A stretch of 64,000 bases of DNA from a bacterium (GTDB taxonomy: Bacteria > Patescibacteriota > Gracilibacteria > BD1-5 > UBA6164). Below the pieces are notes generated by a model. That model had not been told where the DNA came from and searched no databases. It worked only from the letters and a program-made list of their open reading frames with translations. Below are positions 32,546 to 44,688 of this stretch, one piece after another; within the stretch, counting starts at the first letter, position 1; every line of letters begins with the position of its first letter. Both the position numbers and the translations under genes were made by a program. Location of the stretch: assembly GCA_024635475.1 (NCBI GenBank), contig JAGXIW010000002.1, forward strand, positions 1-64,000, read 5' to 3'.

Positions 32546-33484
32546 ATGGCATTATTTTTCGTATCATTAGTAGCATTATTACCTATAATTATTTGGGCTT
32601 ATATTTTTTCGTATATTGATTGAGATAGATTAAATAAATCGAGATTCATTATAGGTGTTTGAGCTTGATTAATATGAGTTTTACCAATAGTTTTTTTTGA
32701 ACAAATATTTTCTTTCTTGAAATTATCTTCTGTTTTAAATGTTTTTCAAAATTTTAATCTATTTTGATATTTTTCATTTGTTATTATATTTTGTATATTT
32801 ATTACAATTATTTCTTTTTTATTTTCATTATTTTTTCAAAAATCATATAAAGAAACTTGAAAGTATCTACTTTCAAGTTTCTTTATATTTTGTATATTTA
32901 TCATTATAATTTCTTCTTTTTTATATCTTGTAGATTATTTTTGATTATTGTCTTATTTTTCTCAAAATTATAATATCATTTTTCATTGAACTACTATAAC
33001 AAGCTTTGTATTCGTATTATTTTATTATCTTTTTATTGCACTCATAGAAGAACTAACAAAGCATACTAATTTCTTATGAACTTCTATTAATAATATAAAT
33101 ACAATACAAAAATGAGTGTTGTATACTTTTTATGTTACTTTAGGTTTTGTATTTTTAGAAAATATTTTATATATTTACAATATTTACCTAGATAATTGAT
33201 TTGGCTCAGATTTTTTCTTGGTTTATTTTTCTAGGTCTATTTTTTCTCTTATGCTACATATATTTTGTAGTGCATTACTAACTTATTATTTTCTAAAAGC
33301 ATATTTTAAATATAAAAATATTTTTACATTTGGTTTTATAAGATTACTTTTTCTTGGTATAACATTATCCGTTTTCTGACATGCGTTTTTTGATTTTTCC
33401 TTAGAATTGTGATGGACTTTTATGATGATAATTTATTTTTTATTTTGATATTTTTACATAACATCAATATTTTATAGGGAGTAG
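32546..33484 (+). CDS. PrsW-family intramembrane protease
   Basis: 312 residues with about eight transmembrane helices. Conserved PrsW elements appear in order: ALIEELTKHTNF (EExxKH), GFVFLENILYIYN, SLMLHIFCSALL and GHAFFDFSLE. These Glu and His residues are thought to coordinate a metal in this protease family, which in Bacillus degrades an anti-sigma factor. Substrate here unknown. The protein is strikingly Phe-rich. Confidence 0.82.
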
Positions 33485-33567
33485 GGTAATAAGCCCTCAC
33501 CTAACCTCTCCCAAAGGAGAAGAATAGGACATTTTCTTTAGTATTTCTTTTATATTTAGTGTGTATT

Positions 33568-35256
33568 CTAGCTTGGATCTTCGATTTCAAAAATCACATT
33601 ATTTTCTACATTAGATATATCATTCATAAAAAATGGTTGTATATCTATGTCTACACTTCTTATATTTTTATCATTTAATAAGATCTTTTCAGCATCTTTT
33701 TTTGGAATTCAATATATTCAGTTTTTTAATCTCTGAACATAGGCACTATTTTCATTTAAGAAATTTTTGTAAATCAAAGCATCTATTTCCAAAGTCAATT
33801 TCACTTCAAGTTTAGGGTAGTTTGTCTCATAAACTATATTTGTCATTCTGAGCGAGTTATTATCTATAGATAGAAGTTTTTCAATTTCTTCTATTTTTGT
33901 TTCTCAATCAGTTATTTTTTCTTCTCTAACCATTTTTTCATTTACAATATTTTTTAATTTATTTACAACTAAATCTTTATTGTAAACATAACTAGAAAAT
34001 TCAAGGGTTCATTTCAATGTAAAATAATCAAGTTTATCTCAGATTTTTACATTTTTAGGAGGTATAATATTTATTTTAATATTTTTAAATATATCATCAT
34101 ATGACAATATTTCAAAAGTTACATTATTTGTATTATTTTCTAATTCAAGGTATCTTTTCAATTCTTTTAATCATTCTTTTTTTAACTTATCTTCAAATAT
34201 AATTTTAGCATTTTCTATATCTGTTTTTCATAATACTTTCTCATATATATCATCTCATCAACTAAATTTACTTATAGCTTCTGCATATATTTTTGTTTTT
34301 TCTTCTCATTTTAATCATGGTAAACTAAATTTATCTTTTATTTTTATACTATTTCATTTAGATCAAATATATCTTCAATTTGAGTCATAATCTTTTGCTA
34401 TTACATCAACTTTTAAGATTCAAGGAGATATTTTTCAATTTGAATCAATACTAGAAGCCGGTATTTTTATAGATTCTGTAGTTTCAAACAGTAATCAATT
34501 TTTGTTTTCTATTCTTGAGTTTGGTTTTAAATATATTTCTTCTGTAAAAGAATTATAAAATATAACTTTTCAAGAACTTTTTTTTGAATTTGTTGGATTT
34601 ATTCAACTAGTTTGGAATTTTTCTTCTAGATTAATAACTTTAGATATTTTTTTTATTTTAATTACTCTATCATCAAGTAGTATATCTTCTCTATTTCATA
34701 AATCTTTAAAAATGAAATTATAAGCCACAGTTTTTACATTTATCTCAGGTTTTATGTATATATAAGTTTTATTTATAACAAAAAATAAGACAATGAAAAA
34801 TACAAATATAGATAATAATAATATAAGTATAAAAACTCAAACTCAGCTTTTTTGGTAATATTTTAAAGAATATTTTCTAAATTCATCTACTTTTGAATTT
34901 TTTGTAATAAAAGATAAAAACATTTTTACATAATTTTTTACCTCAAATTTTAAGTATTCTAAAAAAGTTAAATTATGATTTATGATTTTAGCTTTCCCCG
35001 AATATTCAATAAAATTAGCATCTTTTACTATTGAAAAATTGATTCACAATTTTTTTCCTATATTTCTACTAGTTAGATCTTTTGTTATAATAGTTATTGA
35101 TTTATTTCAAGATTTGTTTTTAAGAATTTTTAAAGATAGATAATTATGCAATATAGGATGTCAAAAAGGAAAATCTAAAATTATTTCATCTTTTTTTTCT
35201 TTTTGAATTTTTTGGATAATATCAATTATAGAATCAGTGTTACTTATTTTTATCAT
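33568..35256 (-). CDS. Baseplate-J-like membrane-anchored protein
   Basis: 562 residues in one frame. A cytoplasmic N-terminal alpha/beta domain of about 115 residues (IILDFPFGHPILHNYLSL, SITIITKDLTSRNIGKK) is followed by one transmembrane helix (about 142-165) and a long beta-rich extracytoplasmic part with duplicated strand motifs and late NEKMVREEKITDGETK. Candidate phyla genomes carry proteins with this architecture annotated as baseplate J-like. The function is not established; contractile-apparatus relation is only by fold. Divergently placed to mutS. A GTCATTC-repeat-like string lies inside the coding frame at 33842-33858. Confidence 0.6.
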
Positions 35257-35337
35257 ATTTTTAATTTTACATTTTGCATTTTACATTGTTATATTTATAA
35301 TCTTAAAAATGATATTTTCAATTTTAATTTTAAAAAT

Positions 35338-36720
35338 ATGCAAGACATTGTAAATATAATAAGTTTGATAGAGAAATCTATAAAAGAAGATGGTGAAAAT
35401 CTTATAACTTCTGGAAATATTATCAAAGATTGATTTAATACAGAAATAGATAAAATCAGAGATAGAATCAATAATTCTCGTGAATGGTTAGCTAACTATC
35501 AATCTAAACTTATTAGAGAAACTTGAATAGGAACTTTAAGAATTAAGTATACAAATATAACAGGGTATTTTATAGAGATTTCAAAAAATCAGGTTTCTAA
35601 AGTTCTAGATTATTTTGTTTATAAACAAACACTTGTTAATGCGACAAGATATATTACAGAAGAATTAAAAGATTTTGAAAAAGAAATTATGGAGTGAGAA
35701 CAGATTTTAGCAGATTTAGAGTATAAGGAATTTTTAGAAATTAGAGAACAGATTTTGAATAGTTTTAAAAATATAAAAGAATTAAGTGAAAAAACGGCAA
35801 AAGTAGATTTTACAACATCGCTTTCTAGAGTTGCTTATATGTGAAATTATACAAAACCAGAGATTACAACTAATTATGATTTACAAATTAAGTTAGGTAG
35901 ACATCCTATAATAGAAAAAATAACTTCTGATTTTATTTCAAATGATTTAGAACTCTGAAAAAATGATTTCGTACATATTATTACTTGACCAAATATGTGA
36001 TGAAAATCTACTTTTCTTCGTCAAAATGCACTTATTTTACTTATGGCTCATATAGGAAGCTATGTTCCTGCATTCAAAGCAATTATTCCTATAACTGATA
36101 AGATATTTTCTCGTGTATGAGCTTCTGATAATCTGTATCTTGGGCAATCTACTTTTATGGTAGAAATGCAAGAAATGGCAAATATACTTAATAATTCCAC
36201 TGAAAATAGTTTTGTAATAATTGATGAGATTGGTAGAGGGACTTCAACTTATGATGGTATGAGTTTAGCGTGGGCTATACTAAAAGAAAATCATGAAAAT
36301 ATAAAAGCAAAAACACTTTTCGCAACTCATTATCATGAACTTGTTGATGAATCAAAATCATTAAAGTGAGTAAAAAACTTTTCAGTTGCAGTAGGTGAGA
36401 ATGAAGATAATATAGTATTTTTAAGAAAAATAGTTCCTTGATGAATGAAAAAATCTTACTGACTTGAAGTAGCTTCTCTAGCTTGAATAAATAAAAATAT
36501 AATAAATGAAGCAAAAATAATGCTTCGTAAACTGGAGCTTAGTCATAACGGAAGTTCAAAACAACTATCGCTTTGAATAGATAAAAGTTGTAAAGAGGTA
36601 GAAGTGGTTTATGTGGAAAAAGATAATGAAGTAATTGAATTATTGAAAAATATTGATATAAATTCGTTGACTCCGATAGAGGCTTTGAATAAGTTACAAG
36701 ATTTAAAAACTAAAATATAA
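35338..36720 (+). CDS. mutS: N-terminally short MutS-like ATPase
   Basis: 460 residues, about half a normal MutS. It begins at the end of the core/lever region ([20 protein letters not shown]), continues through the clamp, and has a full ATPase: Walker [30 protein letters not shown], Walker [24 protein letters not shown] and the dimerisation end [15 protein letters not shown]. The mismatch-binding domain (with Phe-x-Glu) and connector are absent, and upstream bases belong to a divergent gene. Either a specialised variant or a split gene whose other half lies elsewhere. Confidence 0.88.
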
Positions 36721-36723
36721 ATT

Positions 36724-37173
36724 ATGTCTAAAATAGCAAATTACAATATATCTTTAAAGTGTTTTTTAAAGAATAATAAGTGAGAGATTTTGATTTTAAA
36801 AACTACTGATCATTCAAGTTTTTTAGGAACTTATGATTTCCCAGGTGGAAGAATAGATGAAAGTGAATTTGAGGTAGATTATATAGATATACTTAAAAGA
36901 GAGATACTTGAAGAAACTGGAATCAAAGATGTAAAAATCGAAAACAAAGTTGTAGCAATTGCAAGGCATAAAGTATTTGCTCATCTTAGAAAACATTCTG
37001 ATGAAGATAATTATATATTTTATATTTTTTATGAATGATTTCTAACTTATGATGAGTGTGTAATTTCTGATGAACATATTGATTTTAAATGGGTAAAATT
37101 GGAAGATATAGTTTTAGAAGATTATTTTATGAGTTGATATCTAGAAGGAGCTAGGATGTATTTAAATAAATAA
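36724..37173 (+). CDS. Nudix hydrolase
   Basis: 149 residues. The Nudix box is visible: GGRIDESEFEVDYIDILKRE followed by ILEETGI (GxnExxxxREUxEETGU, with a longer spacer after the first Glu). It hydrolyses nucleoside diphosphate-X compounds; substrate unknown. It starts three bases after the mutS stop, consistent with co-transcription and a possible nucleotide-pool cleaning role, but I infer no more. Confidence 0.88.
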
Positions 37174-37178
37174 AATTT

Positions 37179-38270
37179 ATGCAAAATAAAACAATAATAC
37201 TTCACGATACTTTCCTCTATAAATGAGGATGAGAAAGACTTATAATTATGATGTGAAAAGTACTTGGAGCAGATATCGCATCTGGGTTTTTTAGTGAGGG
37301 AAGTTTTGATTTGAGAAAAGAGTGATTTACTTGAAAAATGATTTCAGTATCAAGCGAAATATTTAAAAAATGATTTAGGCATTTGAAATTGAAATGGGCT
37401 TTTTTATTTAAAACAAAGTTTTTGAAAGATTATAATATAGTTATTTTTAGTTGAGATTGTATAAGTGCTGTGAGAAATTGTACAAAATCTCAAAAAAAGA
37501 TTTATTATTGTCATACTCCACCAAGATACATCTATGATTTAAATGAATTATACTTGAAAAAAATCAATTTTTTAATTAGACCTGTTTTTAAAATTGGATT
37601 CTATATTTTTAAAACTCTTTATGAAAGAGATATTAAAAAAATGGATTTGATTTTAACAAATTCTCAAAATACTAAAGATAGAATTAAAAAATTTCTTTGA
37701 ATTGATGCAGAAATCCTTTACCCTCCTGTAGATTTAAAAGAATTTAAATATAAATGACAATGAGATTATTATCTAAGTTTTGCAAGACTATCTACAGTAA
37801 AAAGAGTCGATAGGATAGTTGAAGCTTTTAAATTAATGAAAGACAAGAAATTAATTGTTATTTATGGAGAAAATGATCCGCAAAAACAAGAAGTTATGGA
37901 ATTAGCTAAATGATACAGAAATATAGAGTTTATTACTCTACCAGGTAATATAGGTTTTACTGATTATATAGGGAATAGTATAGCAACTATTTATATACCA
38001 ATTAATGAAGATTTTGGAATGAGTCCTGTTGAAAGTATGTCAGCTTGAAAACCTGTTGTCTGAGTAAATGAATGATGATTAAAAGAAAGTATAATTGATT
38101 GAAAAACTGGAATTTTGATAGATAGTGAAGCCAAAATTGAGGATATAATAAATGCAGTAGAATTTCTAACTCCAGAAAAATGTTTAGAAATGAAAAATGA
38201 TTGTGAAAAGAGAGCAAATGATTTTTCTCTTGAAAAATTTAGTGAAAGATTAAATGATTTAGTTTCATAA
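37179..38270 (+). CDS. GT4-family glycosyltransferase
   Basis: 363 residues. N-terminal domain with IILHDTFLYKGGGERLI and the donor-domain motifs FARLSTVKRVDRIVEAF, NIEFITLPGNIGFTDYI, IPINEDFGMSPVESMSAGKP and VGVNEGGLKESI, matching GT-B group 1 (GT4) transferases with the E..G..P.E..A pattern. It probably transfers a sugar to a lipid-linked or polysaccharide acceptor. Another surface-sugar gene, a polyprenyl-phosphate sugar transferase, is 1 kb away on the other strand. Confidence 0.9.
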
Positions 38271-38273
38271 CAA

Positions 38274-38313
38274 ATAAAAAAAGCATAAATTATTTAATTT
38301 ATGCTTTTTTTAT
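38274..38313 (+). terminator. Intrinsic terminator
   Basis: Stem AAAAAAGCATAAATT / AATTTATGCTTTTTT with a 4-nt loop and T-run; it may serve both convergent genes. Confidence 0.9.
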
Positions 38314-38325
38314 AATACTTTTAAT

Positions 38326-38679
38326 TTATGCTTTAATTGCTATTACAGCTTCTTCTTCTGTATCTGCCACAGGAACTATAGACGTTATTCAAACAAGCTC
38401 AAGTACATCTTTTACTCATTCCTGACAATTAGTTATATAGATTTTTCATTCATTTTCTTCTATATTTGAAAATATATCAGCAATATAACCAATTGATTTT
38501 GAATTAAGGTATTTTAATCAAGATAAATTAAAAATTATTTTTTTTCACTCAAAATTTCAAATAATTTTATATAAAGATCAGAATGTCTTGTCTGCATTTG
38601 TCTCATCTAATTCTCAAGCAAATTCAAAAATCATAATTCAATCAATATCTTTTTGTTTTATTTCTATTAAAGTTTCCAT
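38326..38679 (-). CDS. STAS-domain anti-anti-sigma-type protein
   Basis: 117 residues, the size of a lone STAS domain. MIFEFAGELDETNADKTF, KKIIFNLSGLKYLNSKSIGY and the closing helices follow SpoIIAA/RsbV. The phosphorylated Ser of the family is expected in LNSKSIG. A GHKL ATPase of the RsbW type is encoded at 9547-10077, so a partner-switching pair is plausible though unlinked. Confidence 0.85.
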
Positions 38680-38773
38680 ATTTATTATTTTTTATTAGAA
38701 ATTAATTAACTTTTGATTATTATATACTAAATTTTTTATTAAATCAAATTTTTTAAACACTAAATTTTTAAAA

Positions 38774-39229
38774 ATGAAAAAAATATATAATATCAATGAT
38801 TTAAAAAATCTAAAAATAGATATTGAAATACCCAGTATTATTTTTTTGTATGGTGATTTATGAGCAGGAAAAACAACCATGTCAAAATACATAATTAATG
38901 ATTTATTTTGATATACTTGAAATGTGACTAGTCCAACTTATACTTATTATAATAAATATGAAGTTGATAATTATAAATCTAAATACAATCATCCTAAAAT
39001 AAACTCGCAATGACAGAAAGTAACTCTTTATCATTTTGATTTATACAGACTCAAAGATTATGATGAATTTTTTGCTATCGGATGAGAAGAAGTTTTTGAT
39101 AATAACACTTGAATTATATTTGTTGAATGGCCAGAAATATTGGAAGGGTATTATAAACCTGATTTAGTTATTAAGTTAAGTAAAACTGATAATGAGGATG
39201 AGAGGGAAATAGAGGTAATAGAAAATTAA
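38774..39229 (+). CDS. tsaE: tRNA threonylcarbamoyladenosine protein TsaE
   Basis: 151 residues. Walker A LYGDLGAGKTTMSKYI, then TSPTYTYYNKYE, YHFDLYRLKDYDEFFAIGGEE and FVEWPEIL, the full TsaE motif series. TsaE is the ATPase that assists the TsaB-TsaD complex in t6A37 tRNA modification. A 35-residue insertion separates the SPTY and FDLYR motifs. Its stop is adjacent to that of the convergent sugar transferase. Confidence 0.93.
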
Positions 39230-40696
39230 TTACCTCTTCAATATACTTCCTATAGTTTTAAAAAGTATTTTTAAATCAAGAAGAAAACTCCAGTTTTCTA
39301 TATAAAATATATCAAATTTTACTTCTTCATCAAAAGAATTTGTTTCTCTACCATTTACTTGAGCCATTCAAGTGATTCATGGTTTAATGGTTAATACTCT
39401 TTTTTGGTATAATTCATAATTATCTACTTCTCTTGGTTGATGAGGTCTTGGTCAAATTAGACTCATATTTCAAATTAATACATTGAAAAGTTGAGGTAAT
39501 TCATCTATTGAATATTTTTCTATAAATTTTCATATTTTTGTCTTTCTAGGATCATTTTTTATTTTGTATAATGGTCATTGTCTTGAACTTCTTTCTTTAA
39601 TTAATTGTTTTTCATAATTTAATGCTTCATCTTCATTTGGATCTATTCAATAACTATCTTTTATGCAATATTTCCATTTTAGGTATCTAAATTTATATAG
39701 AAAAAATACGATTCACTTTTGTCAGGTTCTTTTATTTTTATAAATCATTGGTCCACTTGGATCCTCCATTTTTATCATAATTCATACAAAAATCATAAGA
39801 GGAAAAAATAAAATTATTCAGACTATACTTCAAAATACATCAATTATTCTTTTTATTACTCTTCACCAATTATCAAGTGCTATGTTTTTGATATCAATTA
39901 CAGGTATATTATTGATTAGAGTTAGTTCAGTGTTTAGTTTTGTAAGATCAAATAAATTTGTTATGTACCTGTATCTTATTCAGTAGATTTTACAATATTC
40001 CCATATTTTAAATAATTCTTCATTATTAAAATCACTATCTATAAAAAGAACTTCATCAATTCATTGCAATATTTTTTCTAAGTTGTTATCATTTCAAAAA
40101 TAATTTATTTTTTCTAGATTTTTATCTTTTTTGTTTATATATCATACTATTTTATATATAGAAGCATTTTTAATATCATCTATAATTTCTTGAATTTCTC
40201 TCTCTTTTTTATTATTTATTAATAGTATTTTTGTTTTTGGAATAATCTTTTTATCAAGTAAATAATTTTGTATTTTATTTAAAATTAATCTTGATGCAAT
40301 ATTTAAAAATGTTCAAATAATGAATGTATAGAGAATTATAAGTCTTGGAATTTCAGTTTTTTCATAGATAAATCATTTTCAAAGGTAAGCAAAAACAGAG
40401 AAAAATATAAAAGCATAAAATCAATACCTAATTAATTCTAATATTTCTTTTATTTTAGAATTTGATATTTTTATTTGGTATAATTTATGACTTGCAATTA
40501 TTATGATATATAAGAAACTTCAAAATAAAGCAAATTTAGCAAGACTGTGATCGTTGATTGTTTGAGTAGGTAGAATTATTCATGGAATTAAATCTGTTAT
40601 GAGTCTTATCTCACGAGCAATAAAAAACGAAAAAAATATCACAATAAAATCAAGAGGAATCTTGATAATCGATAATATGATTTCGTATTTTTTCAT
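39230..40696 (-). CDS. Polyprenyl-phosphate sugar-1-phosphate transferase
   Basis: 488 residues. Four to five N-terminal membrane helices, a nucleotide-binding-like central region, then another membrane hairpin and the catalytic bacterial sugar transferase domain: VIKRIIDVFGSIVGIILF, MEDPSGPMIYKNKRTG, KFRYLKW, KTKIGKFIEKYSIDELPQLF, NVLIGNMSLIGPRPHQPRE and KPGITGMAQVNGR. It starts a surface polysaccharide or glycoconjugate by loading sugar phosphate on undecaprenyl phosphate. UGA codes many of the conserved glycines. Confidence 0.93.
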
Positions 40697-40901
40697 GGAG
40701 TTTAGAATTTTAGAAATTTAGAACTTTAGAATGTTAGAAATTCAGACATTTAAAACTTTATAGTAACATTTTATTTTTTTTATTTTCAATTGCAAATACA
40801 ATTTTTTTTATTAAAATCTAATTATTAGAATAAAGATAAAATACTAAAAAATAAAACATTTATTTTATATATTCTAAAGCCTACTCTCTAATAACTAATT
40901 T
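40697..40901. other. Intergenic region with degenerate TTAGAA repeats
   Basis: Contains several near copies of TTTAGAA (for example TTTTAGAAATTTAGAACTTT) just upstream of the sugar transferase start, then A+T-rich DNA. No gene or clear promoter seen. Confidence 0.4.
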
Positions 40902-41993
40902 ATGAAAGATATATTGAAACTTATTAAATCAATCTTTTTAGATATATTAAAACTTTATAAAAATTTTCTTCATTGGAATATAAGTAAGTTATTTATTTCA
41001 TTGGGATCTATAGCACTTTCTTTTCTTTTAGCTATTCCTTTCATAATAGTTTTAGTTATTATGTATTTTGCTTTTGATTTAAACTCATATGTTACTTCTA
41101 TGGATGTAAGTTTGTTCTCGCTACTTGGATTTTTATCAGGAGAACCCTTAATTTTCACTCTTTTTATTATTTTTTCTTTATTGACATTTTTCTCTGCATT
41201 ACTTGGTTATAGTTATAGAAGAGTATTATTTACAAAATTAAATTTATCATATATAGATTGAAAAAAAATATCTTATATAAAAAATAAATATTTTGATTTT
41301 AAATTGATTTGGAAATATTTTAAAGTAATAACTTTGATTGCTTTATTTGTGTCAGTTCCATTTTTTGTTTTTATTATTTGATTTTTTATATTATTTTTTA
41401 TATTTGGATGAGCTTCTTGAGTTCAAGCACTATTAATTTCAAGTCAATTTAATTTATTTTCTTTACTTGCTTTATTATTATTATTAATTTGTTTTGTGGC
41501 TTTTGTTTATATATCATATAGATTATATTTTGCCGTGATTATGCTAGTTGATAAAAAACATTATGAAGACAATGAAAAACCTATGTTTTATATAATAGAA
41601 TCTTTTTTAAAAACTAAAGATATTTTTGTATTTATGAAATTTATTTTGGTAATGATTTTATTATCTATCATTATTGTACCTTTTGGTTTCCTACAAGATT
41701 CCTATTCTAAATCATTAAAAGATATAAGAATTTATAAATCATATTATTCTATGTGAGAAATTGAAAAAGGTGTAATAGATGAAAATAAAGAAGAAAATCC
41801 TAATTATGATTATATCAATGAAATAAAACCAAATTATGTAGATTTTTCTGCAGAAAAATTAAATAGTCTTGAAGTAACTTATTTTTATATAAATTATTTT
41901 TTAATACTATTAACTTTTTTAATAATTTTTGGTTTATTTGAAATGGTAGGAGTCTCTTTTTATAAGCATGAAATTATAAAAAAACACACTTAA
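40902..41993 (+). CDS. Large integral membrane protein, unknown function
   Basis: 363 residues with about six transmembrane helices and two extracytoplasmic or cytoplasmic loops rich in Lys/Glu (NYDYINEIKPNYVDF). A pattern YSYRRVLFTKLN and VYISYRLYFAVIMLV resembles the repeated half of the DUF975/glycerophosphoryl-diesterase membrane domain, but not enough for a firm name. Followed by a small membrane protein. Confidence 0.7.
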
Positions 41994-42025
41994 AAAATTT
42001 GTTTATCTGGTTTATTTTAATCTCA

Positions 42026-42406
42026 ATGAAAAAAAAGTTCTTACTTTTTATAATTATAATTGTTTTTTTCATAAGTATATTTTCACTTATACTTATATTA
42101 AATTTTGTTGATCCTTATTCTAGTTGAATTATAGGTATTTTTTCAGTAATTGTATCTTTTGTTTTAGGTTTAACTACATTTTTAACTTTGTTTTTTTATT
42201 TATTTAAAAAAGTTTATTATAGGTGAGATGTATTCTTGTATCATGTGTATACTAGTTTTAGGCAAGGATTTCTTATAAGTTTATTTATCCTTTTAAATAT
42301 CATTTTTAACTTCTTTTCTATTTTTTCATTTATAAATTTATTTGTAATTTTTTCATTAGTTGTATTTTTAGAATTATTCATAAGAAATTTTGAGGATATA
42401 TGATAG
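42026..42406 (+). CDS. Small integral membrane protein
   Basis: 126 residues with four hydrophobic segments and short basic loops (KKVYYRGDVFLYH). Unrecognised. The gap of 32 bp to the preceding membrane protein suggests one transcript. Confidence 0.65.
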
Positions 42407-42449
42407 AATAAGGGTAGAAGAATTTATTTTTTTCAAAATAGTCATTTTC

Positions 42450-42478
42450 TTGATTATTTTTTTTAAATATGATAAAAT
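42450..42478 (+). promoter_or_regulatory. Candidate promoter of the M23 peptidase gene
   Basis: TTGATT (42450-42455), exactly 17-bp spacer, TAAAAT (42473-42478), 59 bp before the ATG. Confidence 0.55.
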
Positions 42479-42537
42479 ACTAGTAGTTACAAATCTATTG
42501 GTAACAAGTATAAAGTTAACTAGCAATAAAAACAAAA

Positions 42538-44550
42538 ATGTTTAATAAAATAGTTTCAATATTTTTAATTAATTTAATGTTTCTTTGAAACATTGTTTTT
42601 GCTGAAGAAAAAGTTGATTTATTAAAAGAAAGAAGAAAAACAGTACTTGAAAATTTCAAAAAACAAGAGATTAAAAATATATTTGACAATACTGAATTTT
42701 TTGATGCTTCATCAAATAAATCACTGGTAGATTCATCCAAAAAAATCGATATGTTTAGTACTTTACAATCAAAAACTGAAGAAAAAAGAATTTATTTAGA
42801 AAGTCAAAATGAATTACTCATAGAAAGAGTTAATTCTTTAGAGAAATCTATATCTTCAATTGATAAGGATATCCAAGATAAAATCACAGAAGTAAACATT
42901 ACAAATATAAGAATAATAAAAATAAAAAAAGATATAGAATCATGAAAAAAAGCCATAGAAATTTTAAAAGAAAAAATAAAAACTAATAGGGAAATACTTC
43001 TAGAATATGTAAATCATATATATAAGAAATGAAATCTTACTTTTAATAATGATAATAATATAGATAATATCAAATGAATAATTCTTAATTGAGAAGATAT
43101 TTGAGAGATATTGAATGATTTACATTTTAAATCTATTTTGGAACTTACTTGACAAAAATTGGTAGAAAAACATAGACAATATGTAGGATCTCTATATGTA
43201 AAAAAAATGGAACTAGAGAGTAATGAAAAGAATTCAGTACTCTTAAGAAATCATCTTATAATAGAAAAAAAAGTTTTAGATGAAAAAAAAGAATTTAAAC
43301 AAAGAATTTTAGAAATTACAAAATGAAAAGAAGAACTTTATAAAAAATATATAAAAGATAAAATTGAAATAGAGAAAAAAATGAAATTGAAAGAATTAAA
43401 AGAAATTATAATATTTCAAAATACTAAAAATAAAGTTTTAAAACAAAATGATTGTGAATATGTTGACATAAATAAAGAAGAAGAAAAATTGTATAAGATG
43501 TCAAATAAATGTATAGAGTTAAATAAAGTAATTTATGCGGAATCAAAACTTCAGAAATTGAATTATATATGAATAAATCCATTCAAATGGCCAGTAACTC
43601 CTTCTTATGGTATAAGTGCTTATTATCACGATGAATGATACAAAAAATCAATTTGAGATGAACATGATGCTATAGATATAAAAGTATCTCAATGAAGTTC
43701 TGTAAAGGCTGCATCTGATTGATATATTATATATTTAAATCCACCAACTACAGATGCTTATTCTTATGTAGCAATAAAACATAGTGATTGATTTGTAACT
43801 GTTTACTGACATCTAAGTGAAGTATTAGTTAGACAATATGATTATGTAAAGGAATGAGAAATATTTGCTAAAAGTTGATGAGAATATGGTACAAAATGAG
43901 CTTGATTATTAAGTACTTGACCTCATTTGCATTTCGAAGTTTTTCAAAATAAAGATTTTGTGGATCCCTTAGAGTTTTTAGACACTTCTCATATTACATT
44001 TAATGAATTACCAGAAAAATATAAGTACAAATTCTATAATGATTTTAAAATGAGAAAATGATATGAATATCAAGATGTGACAAAAAGTCAAAGATGACTA
44101 AAAATTGATTGATTAACTGAAGTTGAAAGACAAAAAAGTCTTTTAAGTAGATATGCAAAATGATGATTTTCAGATTGGAATATGTGGGTTGAAGAATCTT
44201 TAGACGGTGATATAGATCCTACATTTGTAATGTGTATTGGTATAGCTGAAACTTGACTTTGAAAACATACAAAAACAGATAATAATGTATGAAATGTATG
44301 AAATACTGATTCTTGAGCAACAAAAACTATGTGAAGTGTTAGAGATTGAGTGAGATCAATAATTTTTACACTAAATAATAAATATTTATGAAAATATGTA
44401 GAATTAAAAGATTTAAGTAGATATGGTAATAAAACAGGTTCTATTTATGCATCAAGTGATTTTAATTGGCATAATAATATAACAAAATGTATGTCAGTAA
44501 TAAAACAACAATATATTCCAGATACTTATAATTTTAGATTATATAACTAA
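42538..44550 (+). CDS. Secreted EnvC-like M23 peptidase with C-terminal lysozyme-like domain
   Basis: 670 residues. Signal peptide (1-21, ending IVFA), a long coiled coil (about 55-330), an M23 domain with DEHDAIDIKVSQGSSVKAA, TVYGHLSEV and GPHLHFEVF (zinc ligands His/Asp and HxH), and a final domain of about 150 residues with FVMCIGIAETGLGKHTKTDN, NVGNVGNTDSG and NWHNNITKCMSVIKQQY. The last resembles muramidase/glucosaminidase-type folds with a catalytic Glu in AETGLG. The coiled coil is typical of EnvC/PcsB hydrolase activators that act at the septum. The combination suggests cleavage of both peptide and glycan bonds. Confidence 0.85.
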
Positions 44551-44591
44551 TTATAGTCAAGTTAATTTTATCTAAAAATCATTCCATTTCT

Positions 44592-44620
44592 TTGACCCCA
44601 TATTTTAAATATGTTAATAT
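44592..44620 (+). promoter_or_regulatory. Candidate promoter of the VTC gene
   Basis: TTGACC (44592-44597), 17-bp spacer, TAATAT (44615-44620), 68 bp before the ATG. Confidence 0.5.
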
Positions 44621-44688
44621 TGTTTTATAAGGTAATAACACTTTATAAAAAAATAAAAACAAATTTAATTTTTTAAAAAGGCAATATT

